Positions 35,885-47,029 of a stretch of 64,000 nucleotides of DNA are shown one piece after another (positions within the stretch are counted from its first letter, which is position 1; each line of letters starts with the position of its first letter). Below the pieces are notes generated by a model, which saw only the letters and a program-made list of their open reading frames with translations, had not been told where the DNA came from and searched no databases. The stretch is from Brasenia schreberi (taxonomy: Eukaryota; Streptophyta; Magnoliopsida; Nymphaeales; Cabombaceae): contig JAYKKT010000041.1 in the NCBI GenBank assembly GCA_036023115.1, forward strand, positions 5,295,501 to 5,359,500. The letters run 5' to 3'. A program made the translations under genes and the position numbers.

Positions 35885-36330
35885 GAAGATATATTTAACA
35901 CTGACTTCTAAACGTGGCGACTGTGAGCAAGTAAGCTCTTGTCGTCGCAGACCTTCTTGCACCGATGCGCAAGGGTCAGTCTGTACGCTTTGCAAAAATC
36001 GAGTTTTGGAGAGAAAGTCTACAAAGCGGTTCGAGGTGTCTATTTCGGGTCTTTAAGATGCGGTTGCATGTTTTAGATCACGTGGATTTGCACGTGCCTA
36101 AGTCTTTTCTTTTATCCCTTTTCGGGCCACCTAGTTTGTTTGTTATGAACACTCCACTACAAGGGCGAATTCGAGCGGGGCTTGCTTTGATGCAATATGC
36201 GTCCTACCTCGTGGTATGGCGTAGATGCAATGCAAACTCACGCTACTCCAAAGGGAAAAACCGAAATGTAAAGACAATACTGAAGGGGAAATAACCGAAG
36301 GGAGATATGTATATAGATTATGTATATGAG

Positions 36331-36735
36331 CCCTTACTCGGGTCTTGCAAATAAGAGCGAAGGCTCAATGTGGGTGCGTGCTTGAATTGAAAGACTTACA
36401 CACACGACATGAAATTAAACCCAAATATAAATTGCAGTATGGCCTTGACTAAGGTCTTGGGAGTAAGAGCGAAGGCTCAATGTGTGTGAGAGTGCTTGAA
36501 TTGAAGTACTACACACACGACACAAATGAAACCCAAATATAACTGCAATAAGGCCTTTACTAAGGTCTTGGGAGTAAGAGCGAAGGCTCAATGTGTGTGA
36601 AAGTGCTTGAATTAAAAGACTTACTCACACGACATGAAATGAAACCCAAATAGTATAGGTCGGCCCTTACTTGGGTCTTTCAAATAAGAGCGGAAGCTCA
36701 ATGTGTGTGAGTGCTTGAATTGAAAGACAACGCAC
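36331..36735. repeat. Tandem array, four copies of about 110 bp
   Basis: Copies start at about 36331, 36442, 36553 and 36663. Each has an ACTNGGGTCTT or ACTAAGGTCTT start, then TAAGAGCGAAGGCTCAATGT, then GTGCTTGAATT and, in the first three, AAACCCAAAT. Within each copy GAGCGAAGGCTC can fold into a small hairpin. The array lies in the R/U5 part of the element F LTR. Confidence 0.88.
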
Positions 36736-37849
36736 CCAACTTAAACAAAAAACCTTCGAAAATGAAAGTATATATGTACACTTATATATTAGGGGCTGAT
36801 TAGGCCCGTGTGTGTTAAAAATCGTGCACGACTAAGAGAGTGCACGTGTGTGGTTGTGCCAAGCCACGTTATTACAAGCGGGGGGAGATTATGCTCCGTT
36901 ATTACAACCCCGTATCAAATTGAATCTCAAGCAAGTATACAACTAAGGACCGAGGTTAGGCACTTACGAGTAGCTGGTCCGTAGAGGCCTTGCTTGAGCG
37001 TGGGCTTGACCTTCGCCTTGGGCTGCAAACGGGAGCTCCGCGAAGATAGGTGATCAAAGGTGCTGGCCGGCTGCAAGTGGGGCGCGGGATAGGCGCCTCG
37101 AAGGTTGCCGGTGGCAAGTAGATGTCGCCTCGAGGTGGAGGTTTAAAGGGGCTAAATAAGTGGGGTTTTAGGGTCACTAGGGGAGTTGAGAGTTTAGGGA
37201 AACTGGACCTAAAGGAGAGCTGGTGGGAAGGCCGAATGGGACACCTAGGGGAAGGCCGAATGGGATATGATGGCTAGGTAGTGGCCGGCAGTTTGGGTTT
37301 GGCTAGGTTCGGCTAAGTAAAAAGGGTGGTGGCAAGAGGGCTAAGATGATGATAGGGTGGGTGGCTAGGAGTGGAGAGATGGAAGAGAAGGGCTTTGATG
37401 GAGTTAGGGTACTTACCGAATGGGGAGAGGCGGTGGAAGGCAATGAGAAGCAGGCGGGCAGGCGGGCTCTTGGCTGATTCGGTTGGGTGAAGGTGGTGGC
37501 GTCCGGCTGGTTGAGATGGTGGTGGATGGAAGAGGGAAGGTGGCGGTGCAGGTGGAGCTGATGGAGCAGGTGGAGCAGGCGAAGGTGATGGAGAGTGGTC
37601 CCGGCTAGGTGAGGAAATGGGAGAAGGAGAGGGCCCGGTTGGGTGAGATGGTGGTTCCTAGCTTGAAAACCCGCCCCCAAAGGGGAGGGGTTTAAATAGG
37701 GGATGGGTAGGTCGGTTAGGGCTGGGCTGAGGGTAGTGGTTAGGTGGTTTAAGTAGGGTGGTATGTAGATAAGGTGGGCTGGAAAGGGTTGGGCCAGATA
37801 TTTTAAAACTAGGGGTTTGGGTAGATTGTGGGCTAAGGGTGGTTTAGGG

Positions 37850-38090
37850 GTTTAGGGCTAGGTTAGGTGGTTGGGTTTTAGGGTGAGGTTTAGTAAGCTA
37901 GGTTAGGTGATTAGGCTAGGTTTAGGCTAGGATTAGGGAAATTAATCTAGGTTTAGGGAAGGATTAGGGAAGTGGGTTAGGTGATTAGGTTGGGATTAGG
38001 CCGGGATTAGGGAAGTGGGTTAGGTGATTAGGTTGGGATTAGGGGTGGATTAGGGGTTTAGGCTAGGATTAGTTATTTTGGGTTAGGTTT
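37850..38090. repeat. TTAGG-rich degenerate repeat in the U3 of LTR F
   Basis: The stretch is crowded with GGTTAGG, GGATTAGGG and GGTTTAGG words. It contains a tandem pair of about 41 bp, each with GAAGTGGGTTAGGTGATTAG, at about 37967 and 38008. It looks telomere-like but has no regular TTTAGGG array. Confidence 0.75.
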
Positions 38091-38932
38091 AGGTGAGGGA
38101 GCTCCCTTAGCATGGCCCATAGACCTTGATCACCCCATGTTGGTGCAGCCCTAGGTTAGGTTTTAGCTAATTACAAGCTTAAACCCACTCAATTAGGCTA
38201 ACCCACATGATTAAGCCCAAACTTGACACACAAGTCAAGCTTAATACAACACTCTTGATATTTTTCACCCCCACTCTCTCTCATGCCCAATATCCCACGT
38301 GAATTTCAAGTGGGCCCCACCTCCATTTATGAGAAGGTGATGTGGGCCATGGATATGGATATTGGATTGGATCTCTAGATCCAAATCCAAATCCAAGTCC
38401 ACATATGGGTTTGGATTGGAATCTGGATATATATGGTCCAGATCCAATCCAAACTGAACTCTGACTCCTTCGAGCTGGGTTTGAAACGGACGATTCGTGC
38501 GGGGCCTGACAGCATCAGTACTCCGTCTACGTTGGGTCTTCGCCAACATAGTCGTCTGCCTCCGTTTCTGCCTTCCGGAGATGACTTCAAGTGCTATTTT
38601 GATAAGAACAGGGTCTTGGACGTTCGAGATCCTGGGGGTGTGAATCAGATACAAGAGCTGCTGTGCCGGGCTCGACGTGTGCTCCGGTTCCGGGCTCTTC
38701 TTAGCTCTCCTGGTCCTGTCTTGATCGGGCCAAGCCGCTTCGGGGTTTCCAAAACATGTTTTAAAAGGTTTTCAAAAGCTATATCATATGTTTTTGAAAG
38801 ATAAAGTTTAAAACATATATACAGGGTTGTCTGGAAGGCTCTTGGGTTTCCAGACTCAAAAATGGCCCTTTGGGGCTGCTTTTACAAAACCAAGTTTGTT
38901 TTAAGGAATTCGTGGGATTTCAGGGTGTTTAC

Positions 38933-38951
38933 AGATGCCCCTCTTTGGCCT
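38933..38951 (-). other. Polypurine tract of element F
   Basis: On the minus strand AAGGCCAAAGAGGGGCATC directly precedes LTR F. Confidence 0.72.
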
Positions 38952-40119
38952 TGTCCAAATAGATTTGGATAAGGGCAAAGATGACAAACACCCCTTTTAA
39001 TGTCTCCCTAGATCTGTCCACGAAAAATATGGGATCGTCCCATTTTTAGCAAAATCTCAATTTACAAACTCTGGTAGGAGGAGATATCACGCCAAAGGGT
39101 TTTTTTACTATGGAGTCTGGTCCTGAATGGAATCATGTTCATGCAAGTACCATGCGTGGAATGCAGATGACATGGGTGTGGTGCCAAGAGTGGCGACCTC
39201 CCAGAGACCAGATGTGGTCGAACTCTAGAGACTTACAAGGTCTATTGCTCCAAGTGAGCAAATCCTATGCTGTTCGATGTTCGGTTTTCAAAACTTATTT
39301 ACAAAAGCTATTTACAAAAGGGACAACTGTCTTGAGTCTCGATCCTAAGGATCTCGAGCTCTTCGTGCTTGCCCTTGTTTGAGTCTTAACACTCGCTTAT
39401 CTAGCGGAGATTTTATAAGAAAACAAGCTTCATTTCAAATTCCTACGTCTTACTCGAAACGTCGAATTCTCAAACAAGATGAAATTCAAGTAAGTAAATC
39501 CTATTTTTACTTTAGGATTCCTCGAAATGAACCATGCTTTAGCTTGGGATAAGCCAGGGATGGGAAAGAGATACCACGGTCCCTTCTGAAGCGTCCCGTG
39601 GCTTAAGGCATAGAAGGCGGAAAACTGCTCTTTTTGAGCTCTTTGGCCTCTTTTTCCATTTTTTTCATAGAGGGTCTCCCTTTGGGAGTATTTTTTCTTT
39701 AATCCCTCTTTTTTATAAGAGAATCGATTTTTCTTTTTGGAAGTCTGGTTTCTTTCTTTTGGAAAGAGACTTTAAATGGGAAATTCCTTTTTGATTTGGG
39801 CCTTTGTTTTCCTTTTGGAAATAGAAGAGAAGAGGGGAGGACTTATCCCAAGCCTACACTCGATCCATTCCAGATAAGCCTATTTAGAAATAGCACGTAC
39901 TACTTGCAAGTATCTTGCTATGTTGAACTAGGCCTTTCTTTGTAAGAAGAAGGATTTTGAAATGTAACCATGATTTTGAAAACTCCACTCTTTCACAAGT
40001 GCGAATTCTCTCACTTAGGTTCACACGAGTTTGCCTTTGCACCTTATTCATATGTCTCAGGGCAGCTGTCCCTTTATTCATATTTCTATATGAATTATAA
40101 TGTCTCAGGGTAGTAGACT
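38952..40119 (-). other. 3' internal non-coding region next to LTR F
   Basis: This region aligns in order with 57130-58250 of element H: a PPT-proximal block, a block with CTCAAACAAGATGAAATTCA (about 39470), and the AATAGCACGTACTACTT block (about 39890). No coding motif is present. Near 40050-40110 a short duplication (TATGTCTCAGGG... repeated as AATGTCTCAGGG...) may mark the joint with element E sequence. Confidence 0.55.
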
Positions 40120-41249
40120 CTATAAATAATATTGTTTTAAATATTGAGCATTTATAGGGTTTGCTAAATTTCTTTCCTCAACATCAATCAACCAATATGA
40201 ATTATTTGTAGTTGCCCCTCTTACAACATAGGGACCATCCCACTTGGGCCACCACTTACCAAGTGGATGTGGGCCACGATAGTGGATAGTTTTATAAACA
40301 TGATCTCTCACTTTGAAATGGCAAGCCTTCATATGCTTTTCATAGTGTCAGGCTATCCTTTGCTGGTATGCGTGTGCATGATCCGTGGCAAGGAGCCTTT
40401 TCTCATCAAGTAGGTCAAGCTCAGTCATCCTAGCTTGTTGTAGGGTCTCTATGGGCAAATCGAGTGCAAGAGATGTATGAAATGAATGTAATTTGGTATG
40501 AATGGGAAGTATGGCATTTGTACTATAGACTAACTCAAATGGTGTGGCATTTGTGGGTGTGTGGATGGGAGTCGTATAAGCCCATAAGGCTTCATCTAGC
40601 TTCTCATGCCATGTCCTACACTTTTTTAAAGTTTTCTCAATGATACTTATGAGAGTTTTTTTGTGGCTTCGGCTTGGCCGTTGCCTTGAGGGATAGTAGG
40701 GTGATGAGAAGTGTTGAGTAATGTCATAGGTCTTACATAACTTTTCCATTTTCTCATTTTTGAATGGGGTGCCATTATCCGACACTAGGTCTCTAAGAAT
40801 TCCAAATTGAGCCAAGATATTTTTCATAATGAATGCCACTATATGTTGTCCTTGGACATTAGTCAAAGAGGTAGCTTCAACCCATTTAGAAAAATATTCA
40901 GTGGCTCCTAAAATAAACCTATGTCCCTTCGATGCAGTGGGTGAGATTGCTCCTATGATATCAAATGCCCTCATGGTGAAGGGCCATGGACTGACAATGT
41001 AATGTGAATGGCATTTCCATACACTTGACATTGGTGACACTTCCTAACATGATTATGACAATCTTGCTTCAAAGTGGACAAAAAATAACCTACTCTAAGT
41101 ATTTTCATGGCCATCATGTTTGTATTGGCATGACCTCCACATTCCCAACCATGGAACTCATGCATAATGGTCCTAGCCTCATCATGGTTGACACATCTCA
41201 ACAAGATGCCGGTAAAACTCTTTTTATAAAGAACTCCACCCAAAAACAC
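40120..41249 (-). pseudogene. Element E integrase
   Basis: The zinc-binding region is at 41249-41050 (MHEFHGWECGGH, then VRKCHQCQ). The catalytic core follows (AFDIIGAISPTASKGHRFIL, LVSDNGTPFKNEKM). The stretch that should hold the catalytic Glu reads SSPYYPSRQRPSRSHKKTLI in a shifted frame, whereas H has GNDQAEAINK there, so the third acidic residue is lost. The C-terminal part (40332-40120) has KVRDHVYK, LGKWWPKWDGPYVV and NPINAQYLKQYY in another frame. It is a dead copy. Confidence 0.8.
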
Positions 41250-41366
41250 ATATCAGGTTGAAATTTTTCGAATAAAAGCCTTATCTTTAAGTGACGCAAA
41301 TTCGGGAAATCCTCCATTTTCTAAAAAGTTTTTAATATTTTGAAACCAAAGTTTTTCATTTGGATT

Positions 41367-41960
41367 TTAGTTATTTAGGCAAATCTCTAAATCATGGGTG
41401 GATGGAGTGGGTAAATGTAGGATCTCTAGAGATCGAGTGCCTATAGTAGGGTCGATCCTTAGAGATAGCCCTAAAGAGGAGCGGGCATCGGCTATGGTGT
41501 TGTCCTCTCTACCTATGTGACTCAGTGTGCATGATTTGAAAGAATCAACCAATTGGCTGACCAATTCATGGTATGGAATGAGTTTTTTATTTTTGACTTG
41601 CCAAACTTTCGAAACTTGGTTTACAATAAGCATAGAATCTCCAAAGACTACAACATGTGATGCCCCTAGATTTTTAAAAAATTTTAGGCCTTATATGAGT
41701 GCCTCATATTCAGCCACATTATTTGAACAAGAAAAATCTAGTCGGAATGCCATTGGGATCTCTCCCTTCTTATGGGATATGAAAATGATTCTCATGTCTG
41801 CCCCTTGTTGATTCTTTGCCCCATCAAAGTATATTTTCCATACTTGATCTTCATTACAACAATTTGATAAAACATGGTTTTCTAATTCATTTGTCAAGAT
41901 GCCTTTATTGGACATTTCATCAAGTATGGGATTTGTATCTTCAAGGGGTAACTCAATCAC
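41367..41960 (-). pseudogene. Element E archaeal-type RNase H (aRNH)
   Basis: This second RNase H, inserted between RNase H and integrase, marks the Tat lineage. It has IYFDGAKNQQGADMRIIFI, SCSNNVAEYEALI, then DSMLVINQVSKVWQVKN and HIGREDNTIADA, in two frames. The catalytic pattern D...E...D...D appears kept, although the frame is broken near 41690. Confidence 0.75.
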
Positions 41961-41975
41961 ATGATTAACTAGGGC

Positions 41976-42362
41976 TTATCCCTTAATGGAGTTTTGGTGA
42001 TGGAATTTCAGATCATACTCCATTAGGAGGAGCTGCCATTTACCTAGCCTACCCGTTAGGATAGGTTTTTCAAAAAAGAGCTTGATAGGGTCAAGTTTAG
42101 ACACTATCCAAATTTCATGATCTACGAAATAATGTCTAAACTTTTGGCAAGCCCATACCAAGACTAAGCATGTTTTTTCCATAGCTTGATAATTTCTTTC
42201 ATATGCCAATAGAGTTTTTGAAATGTAGTAAATAACATACTCCTTAAGACTATCATCGTCATATTGAGCAAGTAAAGCACTCAATGCATTCGTATGAATG
42301 GAAATATAAAGCAATAAAGGTTTTCCTGGCCTTTGAGGTTTTAAAATTGGAGGATTCACCAA
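41976..42362 (-). pseudogene. Element E RNase H
   Basis: The 128-codon frame shows PGKPLLLYISIHTNALSALL, YVIYYISKTLLAYERNYQAM and DPIKLFFEKPILTGRLGKWQ, the standard Ty3/gypsy RNase H order. It begins in frame with the RT thumb region. Confidence 0.78.
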
Positions 42363-42404
42363 ATAAGTTTTTAATCTTTCGAAAGCTTTTTGGCAATCAG
42401 AATC

Positions 42405-43437
42405 TCAATCAAATTTAACCCATTTTCTCAAAAGCCTATTGAAAGGTTCGCATCTTATTACTAAGTTGGAGATGAATCTCCTAATTGCTTGGAGTCGACC
42501 TTGGAGGCTTCGGATTTGGGTCAAGTTGGAGGGTGGAGGCATATCGATGATGGCTCGATACTTAGAAGGGTCGACCTCTATGCCTCTTTGGCTAACCATG
42601 AACCCTAAGAGTTTTCCCAATTCTACTCTAAAAGCACATTTTTGAGAGTTTACTTTCACTTTATAAAACCTAAGTCTTTTGAAAACCTTTTGCAAAAATT
42701 CTGTGTTTGCATCAGGTTTTTTATTTTACCAAAAGATCATCCACATATACTTTCAAGAGCTCATGGATTTGATCATGGAAAATAGTAGTAATGGCTCTTT
42801 GGTATGTGGCACCGATATTTTTCAAACCAAAATGCATAACAGTGTAATAGTATGTGCCCTAAGGTGTAGTAAAAACAGTTTTAGCCTCATCTTTTAGTGC
42901 TAACTTGATTTGATTATAACCCGAGTAGCCATCCATGAAAGAAAACATTTCATGATTTGTAGTGCTATCCACTATCAAATCAATATTTGGAAGTGGAAAA
43001 TTATCTTTTGAAGAGACTTTGTTCAAATTTCTAAAATCGATGCAAATACAAAATTTTCCATTGAATTTTCTATCAACAACAATATTTGAAAGTCATTGTG
43101 AATAAGAAATGAGTTTTATAAATCTGACTTTTAAAAGATTTTCTAAACCCTCTTTTACTTAGGAGTGAACATCGGGATGGATTTTCTTAAGCTTTTGTTT
43201 CATGGGTTTTACATTTAATTCTAGAGGTAAATGATGCTCTACAATCTTAGGGTCTAAACTAGGCATGTCTTCATAGGTCCATGCAAACAAATCTATGTAC
43301 GATTTTAAAAATGCAATGAATGATGCCTTTTCATGCTTATTCAAACAAAGACCTATTTTGACATACTTTGGGTTAGACTCACTTCCTAAATTGACCTCTA
43401 GGAAATTTCCTCCTATGAAATTTAAAGATTTTTCCAA
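42405..43437 (-). pseudogene. Element E reverse transcriptase
   Basis: The N-terminal part (43437-43159) has SYIDLFAWTYEDMPSLDPKI and HHLPLELNVKPMKQK. The region around 42760-42730 encodes LLKVYVDDLLVK, so the catalytic YVDD is intact, but a TAA follows it. The C-terminal part (42695-42405) has KVFKRLRFYKVKVNSQKCAF, KLLGFMVSQRGIEVDPSK and SLQGRLQAIRRFISNL. Frameshifts separate the blocks. Confidence 0.8.
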
Positions 43438-43895
43438 ATCAAGGATTCTATGAAATTCGGGACGCTCAAAGGCCTAATCATCCTTATGGATGAGGGAATC
43501 TTCTTCCTTTTTTTGATCACTGTCAAGTGCTTTGATTTCTAGAGAAGGATTATGCACAAGAGAAGGGTTATGTACAAGAGGTTTATTAACAATGGTATGA
43601 GACTATTTGGGTTTGAGAATGTACATGGATTTTGTAAGAATCGATTTTTGAGTTTTCACCCGGTTTTGAAAACCAAAATTTTTAGGATTTTCAACTTTTT
43701 CAACTTTTTTGAATTTTTCCAAACAAATGCTAGAAGGATGAACATAAAAGGCCTTTTTGGAATTTTCAGATTTTTCAAATGTTTTTGGGTTTTGCGAGTT
43801 TCTAATTTTTTTGGTTTTTCCGAATATATATATATTTTTTGGATTTTTTTCAAGTAAGGGGTCTTCCATCAAGCCTACAAAGAAAATACCATGAA

Positions 43896-44114
43896 TTAGA
43901 CCTTTAACAAGAGTTCTAGGCCATAGGTTTCGGTTTTAGTTGGCTCTAGGGCACCCTTGACCCAATTGGTCTTAGGTGGTGGCTTAGGGAGTATGGATGG
44001 GTTGTACACTAAGCCATGGCAACCCAGGTTAGGCAAGGGTAAGATGAGTTCTAATCTATCTTGGTTCTTGGCTCCTAGACCCTGGTATGGTGTATACCCC
44101 ATGTCCAATAACAT
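43896..44114 (-). pseudogene. G-patch-like linker of element E
   Basis: The motif MGYTPYQGLGAKNQDR is followed by GCHGLVYNPSILPKPPPKTN. It occurs upstream of RT in E, in the derivative at 49.4 kb, in N (near 26.95 kb) and in H (near 62.28 kb). Confidence 0.65.
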
Positions 44115-44117
44115 ATT

Positions 44118-45516
44118 CTAAGGCTTTTTAAGTTTTAAAATTTTTTTATAAAGGGAATGGACTTTGAATGATGTATCATCCATGGCATGGTTATATACTC
44201 GAGTTATTTGGGATGTGCCTAGGAGGTGTATGGCCTTGGAAGGGTTTGACTTGGGTACCTCTATGATACATGCTACCCTAGACGGTTTGAGATTGATCCT
44301 AGGTGTAACCCAATGTGCCCCTAGGGGTGGATGGTTTGTGTATATATGGATGCTAAGGGAGAGCATGTTTGATCCCTTGTGAAGTGAAAAGGTATGGATT
44401 CCAAGGGAAATCATGGTCGGTCCCTTAGTTGGTTTAGAAATATTCGGGGAAGTCATGGCCATAGGCTTGGGTTTATGAGACAAACCTAGGCTCAAAGAGA
44501 TTTGTTTATACATGGTAGGATTAGGTGTACCTACGATATTGATGCATGTCTTAGGAATAACCATGTCTATCAAGTTTTGAATTTTATTTTGATTTTATTT
44601 TTTATTTTGAAATTCTTTTTGTTGGTGTGGGACATTTGGCGCACCTTGAAAATCCATATCTTGGGCACATTTGGTGGGCTTGTGGGTGCATGAGTGTGAT
44701 TTGATACATGGAATGCATATGAATGATTTACCAATCCTACACTAAGAAGGAGATGATCGAGTAGAGAGTTTTGTGGAGAATGAGTTTTAGGTATACCTTT
44801 TTCGAGCTTGACTACCTTTCTATGGTGAGAGCAAGCTTCCTGAGGTTGTTGTAGCTCATGCATGACTTCGAGCTCCCGTTGCTTTGTGAGGTCTTGGATT
44901 TCATCCTCCAAGCTTATGTGTGTGCAACACTCATTCTCCTTTGTGTGTGAAATGGAGCTCATAAGAATGGAACCCATTGGAGCGCAAGTTTTGGAAAATT
45001 TTAGAGTAACGTGTGTGAAGTGAATCTCATGCCCCACTTCTTTTGTGTGCTTAGGGATTTAGAATTTTTCTTCATTTTCAACTTTCAGAATTTCAACTTT
45101 TGATTTTCAAATGTTTTTGCTTTTTAAAAAATTTTCAATTTTTTTGGTTTTTCCAAATAAAGATTTTTTTGGCTTTTCTATGGACAAAAGGATGTTTGGA
45201 TGATGAGCAATATTAGATGATTCAATCTCCACACTTGCTACATTTGTGGCCTCATATCTTTCATCAGATTTTGGGCTCGGTTGGATATGGTTTTTCTCCC
45301 TATGTACCCTGGATGACTTTTTATGGGAACAATGTGCCTTGCCTTTTGGCTTAGGGTCTCAATTTCCCTTTCAAGTTGTATTGCTCTCCTCTTTAAAGAG
45401 ACAATTTCTTCTTCTTCGGTTTGAGAAGATTTTTTTGAGGTTTTGGAAAACCGATTTGGGAAGTATGGTGAGCCCTTTATTGACATATTTTCGAAAGAAT
45501 CATCCAAACTTGACAT
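44118..45516 (-). pseudogene. Lysine/proline-rich gag-position ORF of element E, broken
   Basis: The N-terminal frame (45516-45238) has a probable coiled coil (SLKRRAIQLEREIETLSQKA). The middle frame (45037-44570) has EACSHHRKVVKLEKGIPKTH and NHTHAPTSPPNVPK, clearly similar to the ORF at 27058-28068. The last frame (44573-44118) has PKTCINIVGTPNPTM and SKAIHLLGTSQITRVYNHAM. There is no capsid, zinc knuckle or protease, as in element N. Confidence 0.65.
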
Positions 45517-45633
45517 TATTGACTTGCTGGAATTTTGAAAGCAAGGGCTTGAAAAAGAGAGTTTAGAATCACGATTTGAATTTGGTTTTGGTTTTGGAAA
45601 AACAAGAATGGATCAAACAATTTTCAAAGACTC

Positions 45634-45654
45634 AAGTCCCACCGAGCGTGCCAA
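45634..45654 (-). other. Primer-binding site of element E
   Basis: On the minus strand this reads TTGGCACGCTCGGTGGGACT, 3 to 4 bp after the LTR end at 45658. Confidence 0.65.
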
Positions 45655-45740
45655 ATCTATAGATGTGAAATTTTATTACAAAGTCTATGTAGAGATTTGA
45701 AATCAAATTCACAAACTACGTCGTGTGCGCGAGCGTGCCA

Positions 45741-45759
45741 GCCAGTTTGTTTGACTAAC
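45741..45759. other. U5 stem-loop, element E 5' LTR, decayed
   Basis: GCCAGTTT and GACTAAC arms with loop GTTT; two pairs are lost relative to the 3' LTR copy. Confidence 0.5.
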
Positions 45760-47015
45760 AAAGATGATTTCTCACTTCTATAGCGATTGTGGGTAAGTGA
45801 ATTCTTTTCGACGTAGGCCTTCTTCAACCGATGCTCAAGTGTCAACCTAAACACGTTGAGGATTGTTTTAGGTCTAGTATGTTTTCAAAATAAACTTTCA
45901 ATTTCCAAGAACTTAACCAAACTCCTGAAAAATAGAAACTCATTATGTTTTTAGAGAATTGTTTTTGGATTTTTTTCAATAGCTTTTTAATCTCTAAAAA
46001 TCTTCAAAATTTTATACAAAATAGACATTGATATGTAGATTCAGAAACTATTTTTATTCTAATTTTATGTATTGTAGATATGCACAATTAAATCATACAA
46101 TGAACCTCACTTACACATTTGGGACAAATATGTGACATAAATATAGAGGTTTAGGAAAATGGTTGTCTTGGTGCATAAACCATCAATTTCTATGAACTTG
46201 GTATTATTAGAAACCTATTAATCTCAGCTTTCCAATGAGATCATTTTCAATGAAATTGGAATACTGAAATCAATGTTATGGGATGATAATCCAACCACTC
46301 TTACAAGAAATATAGGTTTTACAGACTCTATTATGATTTTACCCGATCTTCTCCGATTTTATTTATGAGGTTGTACGATTCTAAAATTCTTAAAACTTTT
46401 ATTATAAGTGGGTCTGTGTGTGTAGATTAGGTGTGAAAATAATGCATTCAGAGTATAGAGCAAGAAATTAAAAATCCAATATCAGACGTATGCAAGATAC
46501 AGAAAACAGGTTATCGAGTTTACAACATACATGAATGCATTTCGTCCGAATTTAAAAGACAATCCACAACAATTAAAATGTAAATGACTAAAGAAAATTA
46601 TGATTATAGCTTAAGCATAGAGAGAATTAGGAGATATAAGAGCTTACAATGTATATTGGGATATGAGAAATCGAAAATAAAAAATATAGCATGCATCTAA
46701 TGAACTTAAAAGAAATTGGGTAGCATAACCCTTAACTATTACATCAAGAATGGAGTCAGCTGCTCCTTAATTACAACCCCTTTTGAATTGAATGGAAGTA
46801 TAAAAGAGATAAATTTGAAAGAGGAGAGGAATTGACCTTGATCGTGGAACTCCTTGACGATTTGATGAAGACGGCTTGGAAAGGGGACGACACCTTTACT
46901 CTCTTCCTTCTCTCCCTCTCTCTCTCTTTCTCTCCCTCTCTTTCTCTCTCTCACTTGCTGCATGATTTTCTCTCTTTCCTCACTTCTCTTTAATGCCTCA
47001 AACCAGCCCCAAGGC

Positions 47016-47029
47016 TCCCTTTTATAGAT
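47016..47029 (-). promoter_or_regulatory. TATA box of the element E 5' LTR
   Basis: TCTATAAAAGGGAG on the minus strand, about 70 to 110 bp upstream of a GA-rich (sense) leader. Confidence 0.6.

Larger units (their letters stand above)
35766..38932 (-). mobile_element. LTR of element F, inserted in element E
   Basis: This 3167-bp LTR starts TGTAGACGCG and ends GGGTGTTTACA in plus-strand view, followed by a PPT at 38933. It is the most diverged and GC-richest LTR of the group but keeps the U5 stem-loop and the GGGTCAG motif. It holds a four-copy 110-bp array (36331-36735), a TATTTAAA box (37689-37700) and a TTAGG-rich stretch (37850-38090). The sequence to its left (35460-35765) belongs to element E, so it inserted there. 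Its 5' LTR was not found. Confidence 0.72.

Noticed and set aside
36331..36735. CRISPR-like array
   Set aside because: The whole 110-bp unit repeats, with no unique spacers, in a plant retrotransposon LTR.
37303..37680. 125-codon His/Leu/Pro-rich frame in LTR F, minus strand
   Set aside because: It reflects the GC-rich repetitive composition of the LTR; no domain is recognisable and other LTRs have no equivalent.
37850..38090. True telomere or interstitial telomeric array
   Set aside because: There is no run of exact TTTAGGG units; the words are irregular and lie inside an LTR.
38265..38654. 129-codon frame in LTR F, minus strand
   Set aside because: It is low-complexity (DLDLDLDLEI repeats) within LTR U3 and not shared with the other LTRs.
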